In this document: piece after piece, positions 17,701 to 25,700 of the stretch
Layout: each line of letters starts with the position of its first letter
Position numbering within the stretch: the first letter of the stretch is position 1
Virus record (IMG/VR): IMGVR_UViG_3300010400_000023
Location: 1 to 59,330 of that record
Length of the DNA: 59,330 nt
Strand: one strand, 5' to 3'
From: a virus
Translations under genes and position numbers: made by a program
Notes under the pieces: generated by a model
Seen by the model: the letters and a program-made list of their open reading frames with translations, nothing else
What the model was told of the DNA's origin: nothing
Databases searched by the model: none

Positions 17701-18231
17701 GGTGCTCGGGCGACGCTATCGACAGGCGCGCTGTCAGGTGCGGTCAACACGAGCGGTACGAATTGGACTGCGGCATTCAATGTGTTCGACTTCGTCAGCG
17801 CCGGCAAGCTGTTCAAGCCGGGGCTGATGGGCAACTCGGTGACGATGTCGCTCGGTTTCCAGACGGGGACTGCCGTGCTCGTCGATGTTCGTGACCACTA
17901 TCGCTATGTCCCGTCGGAGTCGCGCTGGGTCGAAGACCCCGACAACATCGGTGTCCGCATCGTGACGCCGGCAGCGACGTTGACCGTTGGTGCGCTGGAA
18001 ACCGCGATTCAGTCGGGGACCACGCTCGCCCAGCTGCAGACTGCCGACGCGACACCTTCGAAGACGATCAACATCGGTGCGCTTAACGGCTCGCTGATCA
18101 CAGGCTCGTTCTCGGGCGGCACGTACACGACCCCGACGGGCGAGGCGGTCAAGCTGACCGGGATCGCATTCGATTTCGGGATTCATCAAGGCATCAACAA
18201 GCGACTACCCGTCGCGCAGAAAGCTGGATGA
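14791..18231 (+). CDS. Large beta-rich tail protein (stabilisation or tail-tube type)
   Basis: 1,146 residues; the ATG at 14791 shares its A with the preceding TGA (GTG at 14788 is an alternative). It is almost entirely beta strand with repeated short hydrophobic/Gly/Thr segments, suggesting a propeller-like central domain. The stretch with LFLGGVAGDPDRVWYSRL and VFRSTAIYALLGQG (about residues 672-740) resembles podoviral tail-tubular B or 'phage stabilisation' proteins that form the tail nozzle. There is no coiled coil or tape-measure feature. A nozzle role is inferred. Confidence 0.7.
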   Translation: MPLNWQTVTLPLAAGLDTKGDARASDPPKLDICRDVQFDELGGVQTRYPFAAMSNSIFGGGTLSGCRRLAVVNDELCVFTADSMYSWNAQISAWVLRGTHLAVNVTETPRFATTGDQLDGDRAELNGTIVYAWSEGGILFVAASDKATGAVLMSPFSMIAISGRPRLVALNTKIMLFFENIGALTAIALDPANPATALSGGPTVTVAAAAVFNSFYDVVKVDGQDLAIGVYRRDVTTSYSVFTCTPALAVTTSTKARTADGPVAIATTPGGGLQTQVIRHDTGVAVRGDFLTTSSLADLTINQTIVNGAFTAANQIAAAYRSVTTGGAFRCYVYVSSEAPTSGLGTIVQNFVDTAGTIGTATTLMRILGVASRAFDYNGSVYVWFAFAGQSTVATLGPFKTPPFALQNTYFLYRDDGLLVAKCVATRGGGFLPAQGRLPGVTLTSGTTEFSWCATLRRKIQLGTGDVDFAAREPVDVVFAFDSNAARRVDRIGRTLYIAAGEVLQYDGVRLVETGFHIYPWILGIIDAGGGSVATGTYSYKQTYRYLNAQGETERSTTATIASITNTGSSLSILTSTPLTATHKTSVVPAAEFWRTAVAPTSESPFFLVSSQDPAVLTNPNRYVPNSTTATTLPTFNDFLADASITIREANPENGAILESLAPPGASIIIASDTRLFLGGVAGDPDRVWYSRLRGDGEIASFHDGNVVPIPRTGGDITALVFNAETLTVFRSTAIYALLGQGVDNAGGGQNFESRTISVDVGAVSQESVAFTPKGVIFKSRKGWYLLSPSWQVQYIGGQVNAFDADTVYSIDVVETQHHVRILTNGRTLIWDYLVNQWGEWTIADGLHSVIWNGSHVYLTATGPKLQSTTYSSLTYGVDGETAWWKPAGDQQGEATVRWFSVLGEYRSSCLIRVRVARDYQYDGAGNAVYYDDTAWLPSPTVVGSALQVKHTPSLQIVQSIKVRITAVALGARATLSTGALSGAVNTSGTNWTAAFNVFDFVSAGKLFKPGLMGNSVTMSLGFQTGTAVLVDVRDHYRYVPSESRWVEDPDNIGVRIVTPAATLTVGALETAIQSGTTLAQLQTADATPSKTINIGALNGSLITGSFSGGTYTTPTGEAVKLTGIAFDFGIHQGINKRLPVAQKAG

Positions 18232-18232
18232 C

Positions 18233-19378
18233 ATGGGGATTTTCTCCGACTTTTTCAATGGCGGGCAGGATACGTCCAGGGACGACTACGATCCGAGCCG
18301 CGGACGACGGGCCGGCAACATGTCGCCTGATGACCGGTACGGCAATGCCCGCTACGGCGGCGCTGTCACTGCTCCACAGGCATTCGGCGGTAATACCGAC
18401 GGCAGCGCGTTCAGCGGCGGCGTGCCACCGAGTAGTGGCGTTCGGTACGCCACTGGCAGTGCGGTCCCGGCGCCGCCGAGCGGTCCGTACAGTGGCGCAT
18501 CCGGGGCGTTCGGTCCACGGTTGGATGCGTCTGGGAAGCCTGTCGCGAGCTTCACCGATCAGACCGGAGAAGCGGCTCCATGGGAACTGAGCGACAACAC
18601 GCGGAAGAACCTGCTCAACCAACAGGCCGGGCTGGCGAGCAAATCCGCTGGTCAATCGCAGGCCAACTACAACCAACTCGGCCAGCAGGGCCAAGGTGCG
18701 TTGAATGGCCTCGCACGGATCGCCAGCGGCCAGGACTCGGTATCCGCCGAGCAACTGCGGCAGGGCGTGCAGCAACAGCAGGCCGGTCAGATGTCGATGG
18801 CCGCATCGAACCCGCAGAGCCCGATGGCTGCGCGCACAGCGGCGATTCAATACGGACGCGCCGGCTCCGGCCTCTCCGGCCAGCAGGCGGTTGCGGGGCT
18901 GCAGGAGCGGAATCAGGCACAGGGACAGTACGCAGGTCTACTGCAGGGACTGCGCGGTCAGGATGCGCAGGCGATCGGGACTGCACGCGGTCAGGCCATG
19001 TCGGGGTATGGCGGCAACATTCCGCCTCCGCCGCCGGGAAAGTCTGCATTCGAGACGTATGGCCCGGCGGTGATCGGCGGGATCGCAGCTGCGTCCGATC
19101 GTCGTCTCAAGAAGGACATCGAGGACGGCGATGCGGATAGCGCCAAGGTCCTCAAGGGTCTCAAGTCGTACTCGTTCAAGTACAAGGACGGCAAGCTCGG
19201 CGAGGGCAAGCGGGTCGGCATCATGGCGCAGGACCTCGAACGCGCCGGCCTCAAGCACGCAGTGATCGACACACCGCGCGGCAAGATGGTTCACGGCGCC
19301 CATCTCGCGACGAGTCTCGCCGCGATGATGCCGGGGATCGCCAAGCGGCTCGACAAGCTCGAGGGCGCTAGGAAGTAA
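18233..19378 (+). CDS. Tail protein with S74 intramolecular chaperone domain
   Basis: 381 residues. The first ~280 are Gly/Gln/Asn/Ser-rich and partly helical (QQQ and AGL repeats). From about residue 285 comes SDRRLKKDI followed by VGIMAQDLE, the hallmark of the peptidase S74 endosialidase-type chaperone, which helps the upstream part trimerise and then cuts itself off before the Ser-Asp. No receptor-binding or enzymatic domain precedes it, which is unusual; it may be a tail or ejection protein that borrowed the chaperone. Confidence 0.8.
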   Translation: MGIFSDFFNGGQDTSRDDYDPSRGRRAGNMSPDDRYGNARYGGAVTAPQAFGGNTDGSAFSGGVPPSSGVRYATGSAVPAPPSGPYSGASGAFGPRLDASGKPVASFTDQTGEAAPWELSDNTRKNLLNQQAGLASKSAGQSQANYNQLGQQGQGALNGLARIASGQDSVSAEQLRQGVQQQQAGQMSMAASNPQSPMAARTAAIQYGRAGSGLSGQQAVAGLQERNQAQGQYAGLLQGLRGQDAQAIGTARGQAMSGYGGNIPPPPPGKSAFETYGPAVIGGIAAASDRRLKKDIEDGDADSAKVLKGLKSYSFKYKDGKLGEGKRVGIMAQDLERAGLKHAVIDTPRGKMVHGAHLATSLAAMMPGIAKRLDKLEGARK

Positions 19379-21852
19379 TGGCGCTCGACGATCCATATAG
19401 CGATCCGTCGCTTGGAGCGCCGCAGCCCTACAACGCGTGGGACTGGGTACCGCCGAGCTGGAACTCCGACGGCGGAGCGGACGACGAGGAGATGCGTCGG
19501 CAGCTGGCCATCGAGCCATCGCCGGACGCGCCGGTCACGGCGCCCGAGCAGGCACCGGCGCCGGAGTTCGTGCCGCCGCCGCCCGAGCCGACACCCGCAC
19601 CCGAGCCCGAGCCCGCGCAACCGGCCACGCCCCCCGAGCCGCTGCCCCAGGACGCGGCGGTAACGACGTCGACGCCCGAGCCGACTCCGGCGCCCGAGGC
19701 CGCTCCGCCGCCGCCTCCGGTTGATGTGCTCGCAACACCCGCTCCGGCGGACGTCGCTCCGATGGCGCCGCCACTGGCGGACGTCGCCCCGGCGCCGGCG
19801 CCGGCACTGGCCGCGCCGGTCGAACCCGCGCAGCCGATCGCCCCAGTGACGCCGCAGACGGCCGAGCCGCAGATCGACGCACTTAGCGGCGCCGGCAACA
19901 CGCAGCAGCCGACCCCGCCGACGCTCCTGCCAGAGCAGCACTACGCGCAGACGGCGCAGGAATATGCGGCGCATCCGCTCGACATCCCGGATCCGGCCGA
20001 GCGGCAGAAGTTCCTCAATGACCTGCGACAGCGCGATCCGGCCGCCTTCGCCGAGCTGGACTACCAAAACAAGCTCGCCAACGAGCGGGCGCTCGGGGCT
20101 CGCAGGGCCGAGATCGCGACCAAGGACCACGACCAGCAGATCAAGAACCTCGACGCGTACGTCGAAGCCGACAAGCTGACGCGCGCGAAGTCTGAGCAGG
20201 TCTGGTCAGACGCGCAGAAGATCTCCGACACCAAGATCGACCCATCGGGCGGGATCACGACGGGCGAGCGCATCGCCGGCATCTTGATGGCCGTCATCGG
20301 CGGCTACCTTCAAGGCAAGACCGGCTCTGCGCGCAACATCGGCCTCGACGCGCTCAACGACAAAATCAACCGCGGCATCGAAGCGCAGAAAGCCGAGCTC
20401 GCCAACAAGCGTGAGTCGGTCGGCATTCGCAAGGGTGCACTCGCCGAAGAGTACGCGCGACACGGCGACATGTACCGCGCGCAGGAGACTGTGCGTCTCG
20501 CGGCGCTCAAGTACGCCGACAACGAGCTGGCGACACAGCAGCAAAACTACGCTGTTGGCGGCACGACCGAATTGCGGATTGCCGGTCTGCGCGGCGATGT
20601 GCAGGGGCAGATGGCGACGACCCGTCGGGCGATGGAGCGCCAGGACTTCGACGACAACCTCAAGCGGATCAAGGTCAACCAAGAGCAGCAGCAGATCAAC
20701 GAGACAATGCGCCAACACCGCGACGAGAGTGCGCGCGGTTGGGCCGGACTCGCGAGCGCGAAGGCCGATCGCCAGGCGGCTGCAGACGCGCGGCTCGCCG
20801 ACAAGGCCACCGAGCGCGCTGACAAGGAGCAGGAGCGGCAGCGGCAATTCGCGCTGGGTGCGCCCGGTCGAATCGAGATTACGCCCGACGGCAAGCCTGT
20901 CGTTGGTCCCGACGGCAAGCCGGTCGTCAAGTACGGCGACTTCATCAACGCCGACGGCAAGCCGTGGCTGGTATCGGATCCGCAAGAGCGCGCGAAGATC
21001 GGGAATCAGATCGAGGTCACTACCGAACTGAACCAGATCTACGGACGGATCAGGGATATCCGAGACCGGTCCGGCGGCGCATCGGCAACGCTCAATTCCG
21101 ACGACTTCCAGGAGTTGGAGCAGCTCGGCAAGCGCGCGCAGGTGCTCACCAAGAAGGGCACCCAGGGAATGTCCTCGGACGAGGACATGAAAGCCCTCGA
21201 GACGGTCGCAGGCGTCAAGGACATCACCTCATTCCGCGACCAGACCAAGCGCCTCGAAGTGGCGCAGAGCCGCACGAACGCCGCGATGGACGCCGCGATG
21301 CGGACGGCTCGTTACACCGGTCCGACGGTGCTGTTTGCCGGCTCCGGTCCGACAACGAAGAACACGCCCGAGGAAGACAAACAGCAGTCTCTGTTGCAGC
21401 GCTCCGGCGTCTCGCGCGATCAGGCCATCGCGCAGGAGTTCCAGCGCCGGACTGCCGGATGGGGCAGCGCCGTCGAGGCTCCGCGTGCGCCCGACGGTTC
21501 CTACGTCGGCGGCAGTCCGCTGTCCGAATCCGCCAAGCAGGCGTACCGCGATGCCGTGGCGGCAGTGGATGCAGGGTGGAGCCCCGGCGCCGACCTCGAT
21601 CAGCGCGCGGAGATCATGCGCCTCGGTAGCGTCGCTCGGGGTACCGGACCGGAGGCGACTGCCGCGAAGGAAACGCTCGCCAAGATCGCCAGTGACGCAC
21701 ACGTCCACAAGCTGGCCGAGCTCGCGAAGCAGCAGCTCGCCCCACCGGCGGCGGAGCCGGGAACATACGGACAGTCGAGGCCGGACCAGGGGCAACCGGC
21801 GATCGATCCATTGCTGCAGTCAGAGCCCGGCGTGTCGCGGAGAGGTCCGTAG
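19378..21852 (+). CDS. Internal virion / ejection-type protein with Pro-rich N-terminus
   Basis: 824 residues; ATG overlaps the previous stop (TAATG). Residues ~45-180 are a Pro/Glu/Ala/Thr low-complexity tract. The rest is long charged helices (e.g. KNLDAYVEADKLTRAKSEQV and QEQQQINETMRQH), with a short amphipathic Gly/Ile-rich segment near residue 300 (ERIAGILMAVIGGYLQG) that might insert in membrane. Size, helicity and place after the tail genes match podoviral internal proteins that exit with DNA. No catalytic motif seen. Confidence 0.65.
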   Translation: MALDDPYSDPSLGAPQPYNAWDWVPPSWNSDGGADDEEMRRQLAIEPSPDAPVTAPEQAPAPEFVPPPPEPTPAPEPEPAQPATPPEPLPQDAAVTTSTPEPTPAPEAAPPPPPVDVLATPAPADVAPMAPPLADVAPAPAPALAAPVEPAQPIAPVTPQTAEPQIDALSGAGNTQQPTPPTLLPEQHYAQTAQEYAAHPLDIPDPAERQKFLNDLRQRDPAAFAELDYQNKLANERALGARRAEIATKDHDQQIKNLDAYVEADKLTRAKSEQVWSDAQKISDTKIDPSGGITTGERIAGILMAVIGGYLQGKTGSARNIGLDALNDKINRGIEAQKAELANKRESVGIRKGALAEEYARHGDMYRAQETVRLAALKYADNELATQQQNYAVGGTTELRIAGLRGDVQGQMATTRRAMERQDFDDNLKRIKVNQEQQQINETMRQHRDESARGWAGLASAKADRQAAADARLADKATERADKEQERQRQFALGAPGRIEITPDGKPVVGPDGKPVVKYGDFINADGKPWLVSDPQERAKIGNQIEVTTELNQIYGRIRDIRDRSGGASATLNSDDFQELEQLGKRAQVLTKKGTQGMSSDEDMKALETVAGVKDITSFRDQTKRLEVAQSRTNAAMDAAMRTARYTGPTVLFAGSGPTTKNTPEEDKQQSLLQRSGVSRDQAIAQEFQRRTAGWGSAVEAPRAPDGSYVGGSPLSESAKQAYRDAVAAVDAGWSPGADLDQRAEIMRLGSVARGTGPEATAAKETLAKIASDAHVHKLAELAKQQLAPPAAEPGTYGQSRPDQGQPAIDPLLQSEPGVSRRGP

Positions 21853-24800
21853 ATGCCGGGTACCGTCCGCCTCCTCGATCCCGATGGAGCGATTCGCGAT
21901 GTCCCATCGGAGAGCGCCGCGGGGTTACTCGGTCCGGGATCGGGCTGGAGACTGCCCACGCACGTCGACGAGCTCAGCCGTCTGTCCGAGCAGGCCACCG
22001 AGGCTGACTACGGTGGCGTGGCGAGTACCGTCGGCGCCGCAGCCGAAGGCTTCGCTCGCGGCGCCACGCTGGGCGGCTACGACCTCGGGGCGCGGCTCCT
22101 TGGCGACGAGGATACGGTCTACGACATCGATCAGCGCGCGAAGGCGCACCCCGTCGCGGCGATCGGCGGCGAGATCGCTGGCACGCTCGCACCGGCGCTG
22201 CTCACGGCGGGTGCATCGCTGCCGGCTTCGCTCGCCACACGAGCCGGCGCAAGGATCGGCGAACGTGTCGCGGAGCGTGTCGGCGAAGGGCTGATCTCCA
22301 AGGGCGTTGGCGCCGCAGCCGAAGGTGCGCTGTACGGCGCCGGCTCTGCGGTCAGCGAACTGTCGCTGTCGCCCGACCCGCTGACCTGGGAGCACGCGAC
22401 GTCGGCGCTGTCAAGCAACATGCTCTACGGCGGGGCGATCGGCGGCGCCACGGGCGCGGCGTTCCATGCGGCCGAGCGCGGACTCCTGAAGGCCAAGGGG
22501 GCGATCGACACACGGCTCGCTCGACCGTCGTTCGAGGCACCGGTCGTGTCTCCGGAGATAGCGGCACTCGACGATGCCGGCGCCCGTGCAGCGTATGACG
22601 CCGAGCACGCGTCGCTGTCCGAGGCCCGGCATGCTGAGCGGCAACAGTTCGTTGACGACCTGGCAACGCAACGAGCGGAGGTCGGAACGCCTGAGCCAGT
22701 CACACCAGTACCTCCACCGGCCGCAGAAACGCAACCGTTCTCTGTCTCGCGAGTCGGCCGTCCCAGCGAGGGACGCTACGAAGCGACGTTTGCGGACGGA
22801 ACAAAAGCGCCGATCGGCAAGGGTAAGCTTGACGACTTCCTAGATCGGAACCTCCCCGACGGCTGGCGTGCTGGCGAGGCGTTCGATGCGCGTGGCGCAA
22901 ACGTCGTGCACGGTCTGCCGGCGAGCGCCAGTGACATCGCGGACAACACCGTGTATGTCGTTCGGCCGAGCGAGCTCGCTGAGCGTGACGTCTGGGGAGC
23001 GGAGCTGAAGACGGCGAATCGAGATGCCGTGCTCAAGCGTTGGTCTGAGGGCGAGCGACTACAGCCGGTGTCCTCATATCTGAGATCTGACGGTCGACTG
23101 TATATCGAGGACGGCAACCACCGTATTCAGGCAGCGGCGCAGTCGGATCGGCCTGTCGTGTTGCGCATCCGCAAGGGCGACGGATACGGAGCTCGTGCCG
23201 ATGATTTCAATATTTCGGGTCGCATTCGGAGCGAACTTCCGACCGTAGGCGCCCCAACGCTGCCCGATTCGGCATCCGTCTCGATCGCCCGCAAGCAGAT
23301 CGACGAGACTAATGCGCTCATCGACAAGGCGCTCGCCGATCCGGAGGGGCTAGCCAGGAACCCCGCGGCGATAATGCGGCACCTGGAACACCAGGAATCG
23401 ACCTACGACAGAATGGTCACGTCGCTGCAGGACGAAGGGCGTGACGCCACGCAGGCCGAAGCGGCGCTTGCGCAGATCCGCGCGCAGCAAGCGCGCATCC
23501 GCCAGCTGCACGAACCAGTAACATCACAGCGGCTACAGGAACTCCGTACAGCTCGGCAGATTGACCCGTCGACGCTCGATCGCACAGGCATCAAGCAAGC
23601 CGAGGAGTTCGAGCTCGCGGCGATTCATGCCGAGCAGAAGCCAGAACGCGAAGCGTTCGTTCAGCAACTCAGGGATTCGTATCAGCAGACGCAGCAAGAG
23701 AAGGTCTGGAACTTCACGAAGGGTCACAGCGACAGCACCATGCGCGGCCTGGGGGCCGAAGCGCTGGACGCTGATAAGACGATCCGTCGAGCGCTCCGCA
23801 ATGAGACCGGTCTCGCTCGTGAGCCGCAGCGCGTGCTCGACGCGCTGGAGCGTCAGGCCCAAGCGCTCGAGAAAATCAATTCGCTCGGTAACGCCGAGTA
23901 CGCGCAGTTTATGCGCGACTTCAATCGCGCCCCCGCGACGATTCGCGCGGAGATGAAGGCCGGGAAGATCGACGGCTACAAGATCGATCCCGAGCTCGCC
24001 GATGCCGCGCTTGTCAGCAAGGGCATCAACGAGGAGATGATCAAACGCTTCGGTGGCGTGAATCGTCCAGTGCTGCCGCCACGCCTGAAAGCATGGGAGA
24101 AGGCGCCGGCAGCACTTGAGCGAAACCGTGCACTGCAGGCGAAGATCCAGCAACTCAAGGCCGAGCCGACCTCGCCGTATCTCGAGGCGCTCCGAGCGGC
24201 GAAAGAGGAGCTGGGCACGCCCAAGGAAAAGTCACTCGGCGAGGCGATGCTTCACGCGATCCCGTTCGCGGGTCGCTTCGCTGAGGTTGCGTCGATCGGC
24301 AGCAAGGCGGTCAACGGCCTCAAGGCTGTGAGCGCCAAGGCGGCCCGCCGCGCTGGCGAAGCCGTCTCGTCGTTCCTTGACGTCTCGGGCAAGGCGACCA
24401 AGGGCGTCGCCCCGTACGCCCCGGTCGTCGCGACGAAGGTGCTATCCGCGCTGCGGTACGCTCCCGAGGCGGCCGTTGCGCGCGCCGCGCCGGAGGCTCC
24501 CAAGACGCTCGCCGGGCTGTTTGCGGCACGCACCGAAGAGATCAAGAGCCAGACCGAATACGACCAGACGGGTGCGCCGCGCATGCGGCAGTCCGCACGG
24601 CAAGCCCTCGCCGACCGGCTCCGAGCTATTGCGGCGATTGATCCGATCCTCGCCGACCGGATGGAGACGATCGCCGTGCGGCGTATCGAGTTCCTGTCGT
24701 CGATCATCCCGCGTCGCCCTGACTTCGGGACGTTGGCGCTCGGCGGCCACGACCTCTGGCATCCGAGCGACATGGAGATGCGTTCGTGGGCGCGCTCTGC

Positions 24801-25179
24801 CGCAGCGGTCGAGAATCCGCACGCGGTATTCGAGCGGGCGTCGCACGGCGCAGTGACGCCCGAGGACGCGGTCGCGATGCGCGCGGTCTACCCGGAAGAC
24901 CTCGACAACTTCGTGAACAGCGTCTCGGTCAAGATGTCGGCGCTCGATCGCCCGTTGCCGTTCAAGCGACGCCTGGCGCTGTCGATCTTGTCGGGCAAGC
25001 CGATCGATCCGGCGATGCACCCGCAGGTGCTTTCGATTCTTCAGGGGCAGTTCACCGCCGACGGCGGTGCGCCCATGACGTCGGCGCCCGTTGCCGCTCC
25101 GCAATTCGGCAGCGTCAAGAAATCAGTTCCGCAACCGACGCCGGCGGACGCACGCGCTCAAGGAGGACAGCAGATATGA
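21853..25179 (+). CDS. Giant internal virion protein with ParB-like domain
   Basis: 1,108 residues. An Ala/Gly-rich, potentially membrane-active segment (about residues 55-210: GEIAGTLAPALLTAGASLPASLATRAG and similar) is followed by a compact domain at about 295-450 with PVSSYLRSDGRLYIEDGNHR and a VVLRI strand, the fold signature of ParB-like/sulfiredoxin nucleotide-binding domains. Long helices and a further Ala-rich region follow. It likely ejects with DNA. The ParB-like domain may cut or modify something on entry; that is inference. ATG directly follows the previous stop. Confidence 0.7.
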   Translation: MPGTVRLLDPDGAIRDVPSESAAGLLGPGSGWRLPTHVDELSRLSEQATEADYGGVASTVGAAAEGFARGATLGGYDLGARLLGDEDTVYDIDQRAKAHPVAAIGGEIAGTLAPALLTAGASLPASLATRAGARIGERVAERVGEGLISKGVGAAAEGALYGAGSAVSELSLSPDPLTWEHATSALSSNMLYGGAIGGATGAAFHAAERGLLKAKGAIDTRLARPSFEAPVVSPEIAALDDAGARAAYDAEHASLSEARHAERQQFVDDLATQRAEVGTPEPVTPVPPPAAETQPFSVSRVGRPSEGRYEATFADGTKAPIGKGKLDDFLDRNLPDGWRAGEAFDARGANVVHGLPASASDIADNTVYVVRPSELAERDVWGAELKTANRDAVLKRWSEGERLQPVSSYLRSDGRLYIEDGNHRIQAAAQSDRPVVLRIRKGDGYGARADDFNISGRIRSELPTVGAPTLPDSASVSIARKQIDETNALIDKALADPEGLARNPAAIMRHLEHQESTYDRMVTSLQDEGRDATQAEAALAQIRAQQARIRQLHEPVTSQRLQELRTARQIDPSTLDRTGIKQAEEFELAAIHAEQKPEREAFVQQLRDSYQQTQQEKVWNFTKGHSDSTMRGLGAEALDADKTIRRALRNETGLAREPQRVLDALERQAQALEKINSLGNAEYAQFMRDFNRAPATIRAEMKAGKIDGYKIDPELADAALVSKGINEEMIKRFGGVNRPVLPPRLKAWEKAPAALERNRALQAKIQQLKAEPTSPYLEALRAAKEELGTPKEKSLGEAMLHAIPFAGRFAEVASIGSKAVNGLKAVSAKAARRAGEAVSSFLDVSGKATKGVAPYAPVVATKVLSALRYAPEAAVARAAPEAPKTLAGLFAARTEEIKSQTEYDQTGAPRMRQSARQALADRLRAIAAIDPILADRMETIAVRRIEFLSSIIPRRPDFGTLALGGHDLWHPSDMEMRSWARSAAAVENPHAVFERASHGAVTPEDAVAMRAVYPEDLDNFVNSVSVKMSALDRPLPFKRRLALSILSGKPIDPAMHPQVLSILQGQFTADGGAPMTSAPVAAPQFGSVKKSVPQPTPADARAQGGQQI

Positions 25180-25700
25180 AATACGCACCACCAGGAGGCG
25201 GCGATCTCGCCGCGATCAAGGCAGACGGAACCCTCGCGCCGGTCACGGTCAGCGCCGCTGCCGGTGTTGGCTGCACGCTGACCTCTGGCACTTGGTACTT
25301 TCCTGTCGGAGGCAACGACTCGCCCACTCCGGGTGAGACGCCGTACATCGGGATTCAGCTGCAATGGACAGCTGCGACCGCTGGAACGATCACCTTCGAG
25401 ACTTGCAACTATCCGCGGTATCTCGGCGGCGCCCGTAGCGGCCCTGACGACATCACCGACAACGACGGCAACGCGACGAAGACGAACTGGGTCCAACAGA
25501 ACCCGACGACGCTGTACGTGCCGACCCCGACCGGTGCCGGCAACTCGGTCGCGAACCTGACGATCACCGCAGGCGGAACCAACGCCGGAGGGACATTCGT
25601 CGACGTCGGCAACACCGGAGCCAAGCGCTGGCGGGTGAAGATGGTGCTCAGCGTCGGCGGGTTCGTCCGCGTGAACGCAAACGGTAAAGGCGGCGGGTGA
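25176..25700 (+). CDS. Beta-rich virion protein, 174 aa
   Basis: An AGGAGGA ribosome site lies ten bases upstream and the ATG overlaps the previous stop. The protein is beta-rich with Gly/Thr/Asn strands and no helix (GTITFETCNYP, TTLYVPTPTGAGNS). Its place before the esterase spike suggests a tail-fibre attachment or decoration protein. The strong ribosome site suggests abundant synthesis. Not recognised beyond that. Confidence 0.65.
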   Translation: MKYAPPGGGDLAAIKADGTLAPVTVSAAAGVGCTLTSGTWYFPVGGNDSPTPGETPYIGIQLQWTAATAGTITFETCNYPRYLGGARSGPDDITDNDGNATKTNWVQQNPTTLYVPTPTGAGNSVANLTITAGGTNAGGTFVDVGNTGAKRWRVKMVLSVGGFVRVNANGKGGG